From Dehalococcoidia bacterium (GTDB lineage Bacteria; Chloroflexota; Dehalococcoidia; SM23-28-2; HRBIN24), in assembly GCA_032249735.1 (NCBI GenBank), contig JAVVHA010000006.1, positions 27,223 to 91,222 of the forward strand: a stretch of 64,000 nucleotides of DNA, read 5' to 3'. A program made the position numbers and the translations under genes. Below the pieces are notes generated by a model. That model searched no databases. It saw only the letters and a program-made list of their open reading frames with translations, and was not told the origin of the DNA. Numbering within the stretch: position 1 is the stretch's first letter; each line of letters opens with the position of its first letter. This document shows, piece by piece, positions 38,027 through 46,955 of the stretch.

Positions 38027-39259
38027 ATGCGAGCTGAGATCATCTCCGTAGGGACGGAGCTCCTGCTGGGGGAAATCCAGGACACCAACTCCCACTTTCT
38101 CGCCTCACGCCTGCCGGCTATGGGCATTGACCTCTACTACATCACCGTGGTGGGGGACAACCTGGAGCGGCTGAAGGAGGTCATCGGCCGCGCCTACGGA
38201 CGCTCCGACCTGGTCCTCATCACTGGTGGCCTAGGCCCCACGGATGACGATGTGACGCGGGAGGCCATCGCGGCGGTGTTGGGGGAGGAGCCCCAGGTGG
38301 ATGCGGCCCTGGCCCAGCAGCTGCGCCAGTTCTTCGCCTCCCGTGGCATCTCCTTCCCCGAGAGGAACTTGAAGCAGGCGTGGCTCATCCCTTCCGCCGT
38401 GCCCATACCCAACCCTTGGGGTACGGCCCCCGGCTGGTGGGTGGAGAAGGAGGGCCGCATCATCGTCGCCATGCCTGGCCCCCCGGCGGAGATGACGCGC
38501 ATGTGGGAGGAGGAGGTGGCCCCTAGGCTCCGCCAGCGCGGGCGCGGTGAAGTGCTCGTATCCCGCACCTTGAAGACCTTAGGCCTGGGGGAGGGGCATG
38601 TGGACGAGCTTCTGGGGGAGCTGACCCGTTCCCGCAACCCCACGGTGGCTGTCTATGCCCGGGCTGACGGGATACACGTAAGGCTGGCGGCCAAGGCCTC
38701 TGGGGTGGAGGAAGCGCAGTCGCTTATCGCCCCGTTGGAGGAGGAAGTGCGGCGTCGCTTAGGCCCTTACATCTGGGGCGTGGACGACGAGGCCCTGGAG
38801 GCGGTGGTGGGGCGCCTCCTCCGCGAGAAGGGCCTGACCCTGGCTGTCATGGAGTCCTTCACTGGCGGCCTTCTGGCGGACACCATCACCAACGTGCCGG
38901 GTTCGTCGGCCTACTTCTTAGCGGGTTACGTGGCCTATCAGCCGGAGGCCAAGGCTGCCCTGGGGGTGGACATGGAGCTCATCCGCCGACATGGTGTGGT
39001 GAGCGAGGAGGTGGCGGTGGCCATGGCCCGAGCGGCCCGCGAGAGGGCAGGGGCCCACATCGGCGTGGGCACCACAGGGGTGGCCGGCCCCGATGCCCTG
39101 GAGGGGAAGCCGCCAGGCACATCACATATCGCTGTGGACTATTTGGGCCAGGTGCGCACCACCAGCTACCACCTGTACCAGGGGCGGCTGGCCACCAAAC
39201 GCCGCGGGGTGACGGCGGCCCTAGGGCTCTTGTGGAGAGCTCTGCAAGAGGTGAGCTAA
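38027..39259 (+). CDS. cinA: CinA family protein (nicotinamide-nucleotide amidase / ADP-ribose pyrophosphatase type)
   Basis: A 410-residue two-domain protein. The N-terminal MoaB/MogA-like domain (about 1-170) has AEIISVGTELLLGEIQDTN and LITGGLGPTDDDVTREA; the C-terminal CinA domain has ESFTGGLLADTITNVPGSS and GVGTTGVAGPDALEGKPPG. In characterised members the first splits ADP-ribose and the second deamidates nicotinamide mononucleotide in pyridine-nucleotide salvage. The usual ESCTGG reads ESFTGG here. ATG at 38027 follows GGGTGAG; a TTG at 38018 is less likely. Confidence 0.95.
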   Translation: MRAEIISVGTELLLGEIQDTNSHFLASRLPAMGIDLYYITVVGDNLERLKEVIGRAYGRSDLVLITGGLGPTDDDVTREAIAAVLGEEPQVDAALAQQLRQFFASRGISFPERNLKQAWLIPSAVPIPNPWGTAPGWWVEKEGRIIVAMPGPPAEMTRMWEEEVAPRLRQRGRGEVLVSRTLKTLGLGEGHVDELLGELTRSRNPTVAVYARADGIHVRLAAKASGVEEAQSLIAPLEEEVRRRLGPYIWGVDDEALEAVVGRLLREKGLTLAVMESFTGGLLADTITNVPGSSAYFLAGYVAYQPEAKAALGVDMELIRRHGVVSEEVAVAMARAARERAGAHIGVGTTGVAGPDALEGKPPGTSHIAVDYLGQVRTTSYHLYQGRLATKRRGVTAALGLLWRALQEVS

Positions 39260-39264
39260 GGGCT

Positions 39265-39747
39265 TTAGCCCCCATAGAACCACCCGGTGTCCCACATCTC
39301 CAAGGGGCGCACCTGTGGGGACCGCAGACCCACCGAGACCACCTCCCCTACGAATACTGTGTGGTCTCCCCTCTTGACGGCATCCGTCACCCGGGCCTCG
39401 AACCAGGCGGGCAAGTCCAAAAGGAGGGGAGCGCCCGTGGCTGGCCCCGGCTCGAAGGGATAGCCATTGATGCGTCCGGCCTCCACCTGGCTGGGACGGA
39501 AGAAGGCCTGGGCCACGTCCTTTTGGTGGGATCCTAGGACATTAACGGCGAAGGCGCCGGCCTCCTCGATCAGCGGGTGGAGCTGGCTAGTGGTCTTGAT
39601 GGCCACCACCACCAGCGGTGGCTGAAAGGAGGCCTGGGTGAGCCAATTAACGGTGTCGGCAGCCGCCCTCCCCCCATGGGCGGCGGTGACCACGTATAGG
39701 CCGTAGGTGAGGAGGCGTAACACCTGTTTGCGCACATCTGGGTCCAT
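39265..39747 (-). CDS. Flavin reductase family protein
   Basis: A 160-residue FMN-binding split-barrel protein. LTYGLYVVTAAHGG, VNWLTQASFQPPLVVVAI and FAVNVLGSHQKDVAQAFF are the flavin-binding elements of the flavin reductase-like domain. These enzymes reduce flavin with NAD(P)H for partner monooxygenases, and some are flavin-binding carriers. The frame is open to 39783, but ATG at 39747 has AGGAGGGTAGCC directly upstream. It is convergent with cinA, 5 bases apart. It could supply reduced flavin to the luciferase-like enzymes, but it is not linked to them. Confidence 0.9.
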   Translation of the reverse strand: MDPDVRKQVLRLLTYGLYVVTAAHGGRAAADTVNWLTQASFQPPLVVVAIKTTSQLHPLIEEAGAFAVNVLGSHQKDVAQAFFRPSQVEAGRINGYPFEPGPATGAPLLLDLPAWFEARVTDAVKRGDHTVFVGEVVSVGLRSPQVRPLEMWDTGWFYGG

Positions 39748-39840
39748 GGCTACCCTCCTGGGAAGGTGGATTGCATGCCTCATTATAAGGGGAACAAGGG
39801 TTAAGGCGGGGCGTTGACGCCGCCTTTATGGTGCCCTACC

Positions 39841-40689
39841 ATGGGTTCTGGTGCCGTGGAGCTGGCCATATCCCGACGCAGGCCCCAGCTAAGGCGGTGG
39901 GTGCGTCAAGTACAGGCCCACCATGCTCAGTCACGCCGGGCCATGGGGAAAGAGCCCCCCGATTTCTGGCAGCCTTGGGTCTCCTTCTTCCGCCAAGACC
40001 CCTTCCGCACCGATGACCCGGCCCTCAACGCTATCCTGCGGCGAGTGGAACCCCAGGACACCGTCCTCGATGTAGGAGGGGGGGCGGGGCGCTTCGCCCT
40101 TCCCCTAGCGTTGCGTTGCCAATACGTAACAGTGGTAGAGCCCTCCCGCAGTATGGTGGACGCCCTCCAGGAGGGGGAGCAAGAGGCTGGCATCGACAAC
40201 ATCCGCGTGGTGGTGAGCACCTGGGAGGAGGCCTGCGTGGAGCCCCACGATGTGGTCCTGTGCTCCCACGTTCTTTACGGCATTGAGCGGGTGGACCTCT
40301 TTGTGGAGAAGCTGATGCAGCATACACGTCGCCTTCTCCTTATCTTGATGTTCATGGAGGCGCCCATAAGCGCCTTCAGCCGCGCTTGGGCCCTGGTGCG
40401 GGGGGAGAGGCGCATCGATTTGCCTGGCCTCCGTCTCCTCCTTCCTGTCTTGTGGGAGATGGGACTCTACCCGGACCTGGAGATGGTGCAGCCTATGCGC
40501 AGGCGCCCCTTTGCTGACCGCCAACAGGCTCTCGAGGAGCTACGGCGCCGCCTTTACATCCTCCCTGGGAGCGCAGAGGACGCTCGGCTGCAGCGGCTCC
40601 TCCCCAAGCTCCTGGAGGAGGGGGAAGGGGGCCTATACCTGCGGGGTGCCCCCACTAATTGGGAAGGGCTCCTGGTGTGGAGGAGATAA
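39841..40689 (+). CDS. Class I SAM-dependent methyltransferase
   Basis: A protein of about 282 residues. The Rossmann SAM-binding motif I is VLDVGGGAGRFALPLA, followed by acidic strand VTVVEPSRSMVDAL, and a motif IV-like DVVLCSHVLYGIERVD. The C-terminal third is helical and unassigned. The methyl acceptor cannot be named. ATG at 39841 is the first good start; no clear ribosome site precedes it. The gene is divergent from the flavin reductase gene and convergent with the livK gene, with a hairpin between their ends. Confidence 0.85.
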   Translation: MGSGAVELAISRRRPQLRRWVRQVQAHHAQSRRAMGKEPPDFWQPWVSFFRQDPFRTDDPALNAILRRVEPQDTVLDVGGGAGRFALPLALRCQYVTVVEPSRSMVDALQEGEQEAGIDNIRVVVSTWEEACVEPHDVVLCSHVLYGIERVDLFVEKLMQHTRRLLLILMFMEAPISAFSRAWALVRGERRIDLPGLRLLLPVLWEMGLYPDLEMVQPMRRRPFADRQQALEELRRRLYILPGSAEDARLQRLLPKLLEEGEGGLYLRGAPTNWEGLLVWRR

Positions 40690-40692
40690 AGG

Positions 40693-40710
40693 GGGCACCC
40701 TACGGTGCCC
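40693..40710. terminator. Candidate bidirectional terminator hairpin
   Basis: GGGCACC (40693-40699), a 4-base loop, and GGTGCCC (40704-40710) form a perfect 7-bp stem between convergent genes. On the minus strand it is followed by CCCCTTTAT, a weak pyrimidine tail suiting the livK operon; on the plus strand there is no T-run. Confidence 0.45.
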
Positions 40711-40739
40711 TCTCCCGGGTGCGGGCCTGAGCCCCTACC

Positions 40740-42080
40740 TCACCGCTCAGTGCTGATGGGCTTATCTAGCAGCCACTTGACGGTGCCGTCGGCCTGGATC
40801 TCCGCTGGCATCAGGGCCTGGATGGCCCGGTGGTCCGTCTTGCTCATGGTGATGGTGATGCCAGGGATGAGGACGGTGGGCTGGAACCCCTTGATGGACT
40901 CGGCGGCCTCCATCACGCCCTTTCTGGTCATGTCGCCCCGCTCACAGGCGATCTTGAGGATGGCCACCGCCGTCTCGGCCAGGGCCTGGCCGTAGATAGA
41001 GAGCTGCTGGAGGGGCGGGCCGCCGTAGGTCTCCATGATGCGCTTGTGCTCGCGCATCTCAGGCCTGTTGGCGTCAGCCACCAGATCGAGGGTGTACGTG
41101 GTGGTGATGGCCCCGGCTATGGCCTGGTAGCCGCCGATGTCCTTAAGGAGGTTGTTCAGGGTGGCAGGGGGATTGACGTAGCTCTGCATCACCTTGGGCT
41201 TCCAGTTGTTGATGTACATGTACTTGTGGGCCTGGGCGGTGAAGGCAGGGGTAGCATAGATATACACTACGTCGGGGTTGGCGGCCCGCAGGTTGGCGAG
41301 CTGGGAGGTGATGTCGGCGGCGGTGCTCTCGTAGGCCTGCTCGGTGACGATCTGGCCCTTGAAGACCTGCTTGAAGCCGTCCCGCCCGTCCTTGCCGAAG
41401 TCGTCGTTCTGGTAGAGGATGGCCACCCTGACGTCCTTCACCGGCTTGCCCACCAGCTTCTCGGCGTTCTCGTTGAGGAAGGTGGCCAGGATGGCGCCCT
41501 CGTCAGGGTAGGCGGGTATGAAGCTGGTGGTCCAAGGCCACTTCTGGGGGTTGTTCCACTTGCCGGCGCCGGTGGAGACGAGCAGGTGGGGGATGCCGTC
41601 GCTGGGGTTGCCGTCGCCGTTGGGGTCGTTGATGTAGTCCACCTGGCCGGTGACGGCTGCCGTGCCCAGGTTGCCAAAGAAGGCCACCACCTTGTCCTGC
41701 TCGGCCAGCTTCTTGGCCTTCTCCAGGGCAGGGCCGGGGGAGTACTGGTCGTCCTCCACCAGGAAGCGGATCTGGCGGCCGCAGACGCCCCCGTCCTCCT
41801 GGTTCACCTTCTTGAAGTAGGCCTGCATGGCGGGAGATACGGGGCTGTAGACAGCTGCCGCTGAGCCGCTGAGGACGTTGGTCTGGCCTATGATGATCTC
41901 CTTGTCGGTGACGCCGAAGTCGGTCTTGACCTGCTTCCATCCTGATGGTCCGGCGACGCCTGGGGTGGGGGTCCTGGCTGTTGGGGTGGTGGGGGCCTTC
42001 TCCTCCTGGCAGGCCAGCGCGCCCAGCGCCACGGCCAGGGCGATGGCCCCCATGGCTAACCACTTGAACAACACCTTCAT
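40740..42080 (-). CDS. Branched-chain amino acid-type ABC transporter substrate-binding lipoprotein
   Basis: A protein of about 446 residues. The N-terminus is a lipoprotein signal (LAVALGALAC, lipid-modified Cys24), then a T/P-rich linker and the type I periplasmic fold of the LivK/HAAT family (EIIIGQTNVLSGSAAAVY, GVCGRQIRFLVEDDQYSPG, VAILYQNDDFGKDG). Ligand could be a branched-chain or another amino acid, urea, or a carboxylate. The ATG at 42080 is 7 bases from AGGAGG and is preferred over the ATG at 42086. It is the last gene of the cassette, 55 bases past livM. Confidence 0.93.
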   Translation of the reverse strand: MKVLFKWLAMGAIALAVALGALACQEEKAPTTPTARTPTPGVAGPSGWKQVKTDFGVTDKEIIIGQTNVLSGSAAAVYSPVSPAMQAYFKKVNQEDGGVCGRQIRFLVEDDQYSPGPALEKAKKLAEQDKVVAFFGNLGTAAVTGQVDYINDPNGDGNPSDGIPHLLVSTGAGKWNNPQKWPWTTSFIPAYPDEGAILATFLNENAEKLVGKPVKDVRVAILYQNDDFGKDGRDGFKQVFKGQIVTEQAYESTAADITSQLANLRAANPDVVYIYATPAFTAQAHKYMYINNWKPKVMQSYVNPPATLNNLLKDIGGYQAIAGAITTTYTLDLVADANRPEMREHKRIMETYGGPPLQQLSIYGQALAETAVAILKIACERGDMTRKGVMEAAESIKGFQPTVLIPGITITMSKTDHRAIQALMPAEIQADGTVKWLLDKPISTER

Positions 42081-42135
42081 GCGCATCCCTCCTTTCCTGC
42101 TGGTTCTCAGATGATAACTCCCGGGGTTGTATCGG

Positions 42136-43374
42136 TCAATCCCCTCCACCTCCCCCTTGGGAGCCGTGGTGGGGGTTGGTGGGGGGCCTACGGGCCCAGG
42201 GCCTTATATCCCAGGCCAAGGAAAGGCGCTGAAGGCTCGTCTGGGCTCGCAGGGCCAGGATGGCAGGCAGCTGGCGTAAGGACTGGGCTACCTGCGTGGG
42301 CCGCATCATGGCCAGCCGGCGTAGGGTGCCAGCCACCCCAAAGGGCATGAGGATCATCACTAACATTACCACTGCCCCTTGGATGGCGCCAGGGGCGCGC
42401 TCCACAATGCCCCCGCCCAGGCCAGGGATACGGGCGATCAGGTCAGCGGCATCGGACGGTATGAAGACGATGGCGAAAGCTCCCAGCAAAGAGCCAAGGA
42501 TGGAGGCCAACCCGCCGATGACGATGCCTACCACCAGGTTGATGGAGTCCACAATGGTGACGGTCTCGGGGGTGACGCTGCCCAGCACCAGGGCCAAGAG
42601 CCCCCCAGCGGCCCCCGCGCAAAAGGCGCTGATGGTGAAGGCCGTCACCTTAGTCCGGGCCACCGGCACGCCCATGGCCGCCGCTGCCACCTCCGAGTCC
42701 CGCACGGCCACCAGGGCTCGCCCCAAGGTGCCGCGCAGCAAGTTCCAGGCCAGGAACACCGTGATCACGGCTGAGATGAGGGCTAGGAAGTAGAGCCAGT
42801 CCACCTTGTCGATGAGGCCCTTCAGAAACTCTGGCGGCGGTGGGGTGGGGAAGCGCAGCCCCTGCACCCCTCCCGACAGCCCTTCATACTTCTTGACCAC
42901 CGGTGGGAAGGCGATGATAAGGGCCAAGCTGGCAATGGCCAGATAAGGGCCACTAAGGCGGAGGGCCGGCACCCCTATGCACAGGCCTGCGATGGCGCTC
43001 AGGCCGGTGGCCACGATAAGGGCGGCCCAGAAGGGCCATGGCCGGGCATCGATGAAACCGAGTTGCTCTCGGCGGTCCAGCAAGATGGCCATGGTATACA
43101 TGCCCAGCAGCATGAAGGCCCCATGGCCTAGCGATATCTGCCCATTGTAGCCGGTGAGGATGTTCAGCCCCACTAAAGCGATGGCTAGGATGACGATGCG
43201 GGTCATCTGCGAGGAGCGATATCCGTCCAGCACGAAGGGAGCCCAGCACAGGATGGCCAGGGCCAAGGCTATTGCCGCCAGAAGCCGCCATCGTTTGGGG
43301 ACGGCGGGCATGATGTAAATGAGGCCTGTGGCCCCACCCAGTAGCGCCAGATATGGCCAGATCTCCATCTGCAT
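42136..43374 (-). CDS. livM: Branched-chain amino acid ABC transporter permease LivM
   Basis: A 412-residue membrane protein with about ten helices. The LivM motifs are visible: LNILTGYNGQISLGHGAFMLLG, the LRLSGPYLAIASLALI segment, and the long cytoplasmic EAA-like LRGTLGRALVAVRDSEVAAAA coupling loop. A C-terminal extension of about 50 residues past the last helix is arginine rich and unassigned. ATG at 43374 lies four bases after... the livH stop codon's start and follows AGGAGGG. With livH it forms the membrane channel of the amino-acid importer. Confidence 0.93.
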   Translation of the reverse strand: MQMEIWPYLALLGGATGLIYIMPAVPKRWRLLAAIALALAILCWAPFVLDGYRSSQMTRIVILAIALVGLNILTGYNGQISLGHGAFMLLGMYTMAILLDRREQLGFIDARPWPFWAALIVATGLSAIAGLCIGVPALRLSGPYLAIASLALIIAFPPVVKKYEGLSGGVQGLRFPTPPPPEFLKGLIDKVDWLYFLALISAVITVFLAWNLLRGTLGRALVAVRDSEVAAAAMGVPVARTKVTAFTISAFCAGAAGGLLALVLGSVTPETVTIVDSINLVVGIVIGGLASILGSLLGAFAIVFIPSDAADLIARIPGLGGGIVERAPGAIQGAVVMLVMILMPFGVAGTLRRLAMMRPTQVAQSLRQLPAILALRAQTSLQRLSLAWDIRPWARRPPTNPHHGSQGGGGGD

Positions 43375-43377
43375 GGC

Positions 43378-44310
43378 TTATACCCTCCTGACGGCCCGCT
43401 CGCCAAAGAGCCCAGTGGGCCTCACCAGTAGTATGAGGACCAGCACCAGCATGATGATGGGAAGCTTCATCTCCGGGCCCAGCCATTTAGCTGGCGTATA
43501 GGTGCCCAACAGGTTCTCGCCCACGCCGATGATGAACCCCCCCACCACCGCTCCAGGGGCGCTGGTGAGGCCCCCCAGCACGGCGGCCGCCGAAGCATAT
43601 AGGAAGATGGGGAGCATAAACCCGGGATGGAGGAAGGTGATGGGCGCGATAAGGGCCCCGGCCAGACCACCCAGGGCTGCCGAAAGGGCCCACCCCAAGG
43701 TGAGCATGCGCCCCACGTTAATGCCCATGAGGCGCGAGGCCAGAGGGTTTTGGGCGGTGGCCCGCATGGCCAGCCCCACCTTGGTGCGGCTGAACAGCAG
43801 GGCCAGCAGGATCATCACGCCAAGGCCCACCACAAGAAGGCCCAGCTGGTGCTCGGGAATGGTGGCGAAGCCCAAGTCCACTCCCTTAAAGGAGAAGGGA
43901 GAAGGGAAGCGCTTGGGCAGCTCGCCTTTCGCCCATATCCAGATGGCGGTGCTGTTGAGGAGCAGGAACAGGCCCAAGGTGACTACCACCACATTCAGGT
44001 GTGGCTTGTCTTCCACTGGCCGTATGACTATCCGTTCCACCACCGCCCCTAGAGCGAATCCGAAGAGGACGCCCAACAGGATGAGCTGCCACGGGGCGAG
44101 ACCGGCCAGATGCAGCGACCACATGCAGAAGGTGCCGAACATGGCCATCTCGCTCTGGGCGAAGTTGATGATATCGGTGGAGCGGTAGATGAGGACGAGG
44201 GCCAGGGCGAAGAGGGCGTACATGGCTCCCGTGGCTAGCCCAGCCACTATCTGCTGGCCAAAGAGGGACCAGTCCTCCCAGGGGGGTGGGGCTAGAAATA
44301 GCGCTTCCAT
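43378..44310 (-). CDS. livH: Branched-chain amino acid ABC transporter permease LivH
   Basis: A 310-residue membrane protein with about eight helices. QQIVAGLATGAMYALFALALV and IIYRSTDIINFAQSEMAM-type segments (here LVLIYRSTDIINFAQSEM) are family hallmarks, as is the coupling loop TKVGLAMRATAQNPLASRLM. The C-terminal SAPGAVVGGFIIGVGENL fits LivH. ATG at 44310 follows GGGAGGTCAGGAT. It partners LivM, with three bases between the genes. Confidence 0.94.
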   Translation of the reverse strand: MEALFLAPPPWEDWSLFGQQIVAGLATGAMYALFALALVLIYRSTDIINFAQSEMAMFGTFCMWSLHLAGLAPWQLILLGVLFGFALGAVVERIVIRPVEDKPHLNVVVVTLGLFLLLNSTAIWIWAKGELPKRFPSPFSFKGVDLGFATIPEHQLGLLVVGLGVMILLALLFSRTKVGLAMRATAQNPLASRLMGINVGRMLTLGWALSAALGGLAGALIAPITFLHPGFMLPIFLYASAAAVLGGLTSAPGAVVGGFIIGVGENLLGTYTPAKWLGPEMKLPIIMLVLVLILLVRPTGLFGERAVRRV

Positions 44311-44323
44311 ATCCTGACCTCCC

Positions 44324-45031
44324 TCAGTACCCGAGATATGACCGGCGGACTTCCTCGTTCTCGCGCAAGCGCTCGGCGGTGTCGGCTAGCACCACCCTGC
44401 CCGTCTCCAGCACATACCCCTTTCGGGCGATGTCCAGGGCAAGGCGGGCGTTCTGCTCCACCAGCAGGACCGTAATCCCTTCCTGCTGGTTGATGGTGCG
44501 GACGATCTGGAAGATCTCCCTCGTCACCATGGGGGCCAGGCCCAGGGATGGCTCGTCCAAGAGCAGCAACTTGGGCCGGGCCATGAGCGCCCGGCCAATG
44601 GCCAGCATCTGCTGCTCCCCCCCTGAGAGGCTGCCAGCGTGCTGGTGTTGGCGCTGGGCCAGGATGGGGAAGTAAGAGAAGACCCGCTCCATATCCCTCC
44701 GGATGCCCGCCCGGTCGCGTCGCAGGTAGGCGCCCAATTCCAAATTCTCCCGCACCGTCAAGTTGGTGAAGAGCTGCCGTCCCTCCGGCACCTGCACGAT
44801 GCCTAGCCTGACGATGCGGTCAGGGCTTAAACGGTGGATCTCCATGCCCTGGTATTCCACAGTGCCAGCCTGAGGCCGCAGCAGGCCGGAGATAACCCTG
44901 AGGGTGGACGTTTTCCCAGCGCCGTTGGCCCCCAGAAGGGTTACTACCGTCCCCTCTTCCACCTCCAGGGAGACGTCTCGTAGGGCGACGATGGGACCGT
45001 AGGCGGCAGTGATGTGGTTAAGACGCAGCAT
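44324..45031 (-). CDS. livF: Branched-chain amino acid ABC transporter ATP-binding protein LivF
   Basis: A 235-residue ATPase. Walker A GANGAGKT is at 34-41 (Ala in place of Pro, common in LivF), the signature LSGGEQQ and Walker B LLLLDEPSLGLAP follow, and PEGRQLFTNLTVRENLELGA is typical of LivF. ATG at 45031 lies 14 bases inside livG and follows GGGGGAGGAG, so translation is coupled. One of the two nucleotide-binding subunits of the importer. Confidence 0.95.
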   Translation of the reverse strand: MLRLNHITAAYGPIVALRDVSLEVEEGTVVTLLGANGAGKTSTLRVISGLLRPQAGTVEYQGMEIHRLSPDRIVRLGIVQVPEGRQLFTNLTVRENLELGAYLRRDRAGIRRDMERVFSYFPILAQRQHQHAGSLSGGEQQMLAIGRALMARPKLLLLDEPSLGLAPMVTREIFQIVRTINQQEGITVLLVEQNARLALDIARKGYVLETGRVVLADTAERLRENEEVRRSYLGY

Positions 45032-45794
45032 CCATCTCCTCCCCCAAGTAGGCCTCGATGACTGCTGGGTTGCGCGCTATCTCCTGAGGTGGCCCCTCAG
45101 CGATCTTACGTCCAAAATTCAGAACCACCACGTGGTCGGAGATGCCCATTACCAGGTTCATATGGTGCTCCACCACCAAGATGGTGACCCCCATCTGCTT
45201 GCAGATGGTGCGGATGGTGTCGCCTAAGGCCATTAGCTCCTCGTGGTTGAGCCCCGAGGCCGGCTCGTCCAAAAGAAGAAGCCGTGGCTGGGCCACCAGC
45301 GCCCGCGCCATCTCCACCTTCTTCTGGATGGCGAAGGGGAGGGACCCGGCCGGCAGCTCTGCCATCCTCTCCAGGCCCAACAGGGAGAGGACCTCCATGG
45401 CCCTCTGCCGGGCCTCCTGTTCCTTGCGTCCCACCCAGGGGGGACGCAGCAGCGCCTCCGCCACGCTCACCCGCAGCCGGCAGCTGGCTGCCACCATCAC
45501 GTTGTCCAGGACGGACATGCTACGGAACAACTCCACGTTCTGAAAGGTGCGGGCGATGCCTGCCTCCAGCACCTGATGCGGCGCTAGCCGCAGGAGGTCC
45601 CGCCCCTGGAACCTTATGGAGCCGCCATCGGGGTCGTAAAGACGGCTTATAAGGTTGAAGACGGTGGTCTTGCCAGCGCCGTTGGGGCCGATGAGCCCCA
45701 CTATCTTCCCCTCCTCCACATCGAAGCTCACATTGTCCACTGCCACAAGGCCGCCAAAGCGCTTGGAGACGTCACGCAGCTCCAGCAAGGCCAT
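45018..45794 (-). CDS. livG: Branched-chain amino acid ABC transporter ATP-binding protein LivG
   Basis: A 258-residue ATPase. Walker A GPNGAGKT is at 36-43, and ARTFQNVELFRSMSVLDNVMV is the LivG signature stretch. The ABC signature region reads AGSLPFAIQKKVEMARAL, lacking the canonical LSGG, as is usual for LivG, which has LxYGxQRxLE. Walker B is LLLLDEPASGL. The ATG at 45794 has GAGGGGTGAAC upstream; an open frame to 45824 is not needed. First gene of the cassette livG-livF-livH-livM-binding protein. Confidence 0.94.
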   Translation of the reverse strand: MALLELRDVSKRFGGLVAVDNVSFDVEEGKIVGLIGPNGAGKTTVFNLISRLYDPDGGSIRFQGRDLLRLAPHQVLEAGIARTFQNVELFRSMSVLDNVMVAASCRLRVSVAEALLRPPWVGRKEQEARQRAMEVLSLLGLERMAELPAGSLPFAIQKKVEMARALVAQPRLLLLDEPASGLNHEELMALGDTIRTICKQMGVTILVVEHHMNLVMGISDHVVVLNFGRKIAEGPPQEIARNPAVIEAYLGEEMDAAS

Positions 45795-45824
45795 ATGTTC
45801 ACCCCTCGCAGCAGATTCTCTCAA

Positions 45825-45853
45825 TATGTAGCATGACGGTAGCCATAGCGCAA
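45825..45853 (-). promoter_or_regulatory. Candidate promoter for the liv cassette
   Basis: On the minus strand TTGCGC (45853-45848), a 17-base spacer and TACATA (45830-45825), ending 30 bases before the livG ATG. Both boxes are moderate matches with ideal spacing. Confidence 0.4.
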
Positions 45854-45893
45854 TACTCCAGGGCCTGGGTCAGGCTCCTGGGTATGGGCACCT

Positions 45894-46955
45894 CTATTCC
45901 ATCCTGAAGGTGCGAATGGCCAGGACGAGAGAGAGGGCGCCCCAGAGGGCCAGGAGGCCCACCTCGTCCCACAAGGTGGGCAGGGGGTCGCGATGCAGGA
46001 GCACAGCCCGCAGGGCCTCCACCAAAGGTGCTAGAGGCAGGAACTTCACCATGTGCGCCAGGGCCCCGGGCAGCTGCTCCGTGGGGAAGAAGACCCCCGA
46101 GAAGAACATCATGGGCAATGCCAGGGCGTTGCCCATGCCGGCTGCTGCTGGCGCTGTGCGGGAGAGCCCCGCCACCACGATGCCCAAGTTCAAGAAGGTC
46201 AGGTCTCCCAGAAGGGCCAAGGGGAAGGCCCAAAAGAAGGTGGAGGGGAGGTCGGCCCCCACCACCTGTCCTATGCCTAAAATGACGGCCACCTGGGCCA
46301 GGGCCAAGGCCAAAAATGCGGCTACTTGAGCCAGCAGGAACGTGGCCACGGGCAGGGGGGTGGTCTGGATGCGACGCAAGATGCGTTTCTCCCGATAGGT
46401 CACCAGCAGGGTAGCCATGCCGATGATGCCGTACTGCATCAGGGCCATGCCCACGATGCCCGGGGTGAGGAAGTCCATGAAGCCGATGTCCCTACCGGCC
46501 ACCGGGGAGATCAGCAACTCTACCGCTGGCTCCACGGCCGCTGCCTGTAGGTTGAACTCGTCGAAGAAACGGCGCAGGGCGCCCAGGGCCATCTGGTTGA
46601 GCTGGACGTTGGCCTCCGAGTAGTAGGCGCGGGCCGCTGTCTGGCCTGGTACTCCCAGGCCCTGGGGCAGGATTAGGGCTAGGTCGTAATCCCCATTGCG
46701 GAGGCCTGCCAAGGCCTCCGCCTCCTGGGCTACCCTTTTCACCTTAAAGAGGGCTATGGAGTCCAAAGCCTGCCCTAGGGCCTGGGAGAAGGGCGTATTC
46801 GCTTGGTCCACCAGGGCCACATCCACTTCGGGTGGCTCGTCCAGGTTGAAGAGGGCGAAGATGCCCAGGAACATGACGGGGAACACCAGGGCCCAGAATA
46901 TGGTGAGGCGATCCCTCACCAACATCTTCAGGTTCGCCACAAAGAGGTGCCACAT
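45894..46955 (-). CDS. ABC-2 type transporter permease (daunorubicin/NatB-like)
   Basis: A 353-residue membrane protein. One N-terminal helix (IFWALVFPVMFLGIFALF) is followed by a large extracytoplasmic domain of about 130 residues and five further helices; VTYREKRILRRIQTTPLPVATFLLAQ is the conserved cytoplasmic loop, and FFSGVFFPTEQLPGALAHM the late ABC-2 motif. This layout is that of YhgE/NatB-type exporters. Its ATG overlaps the ATPase stop by one base (TGATG). Substrate unknown. Confidence 0.91.
   Translation of the reverse strand: MWHLFVANLKMLVRDRLTIFWALVFPVMFLGIFALFNLDEPPEVDVALVDQANTPFSQALGQALDSIALFKVKRVAQEAEALAGLRNGDYDLALILPQGLGVPGQTAARAYYSEANVQLNQMALGALRRFFDEFNLQAAAVEPAVELLISPVAGRDIGFMDFLTPGIVGMALMQYGIIGMATLLVTYREKRILRRIQTTPLPVATFLLAQVAAFLALALAQVAVILGIGQVVGADLPSTFFWAFPLALLGDLTFLNLGIVVAGLSRTAPAAAGMGNALALPMMFFSGVFFPTEQLPGALAHMVKFLPLAPLVEALRAVLLHRDPLPTLWDEVGLLALWGALSLVLAIRTFRME

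Noticed and set aside
40830..41864. 344-residue plus-strand frame opposite the liv binding-protein gene
   Set aside because: Composition is low-complexity Gly/Val/Leu/His typical of antisense to high-GC coding sequence.
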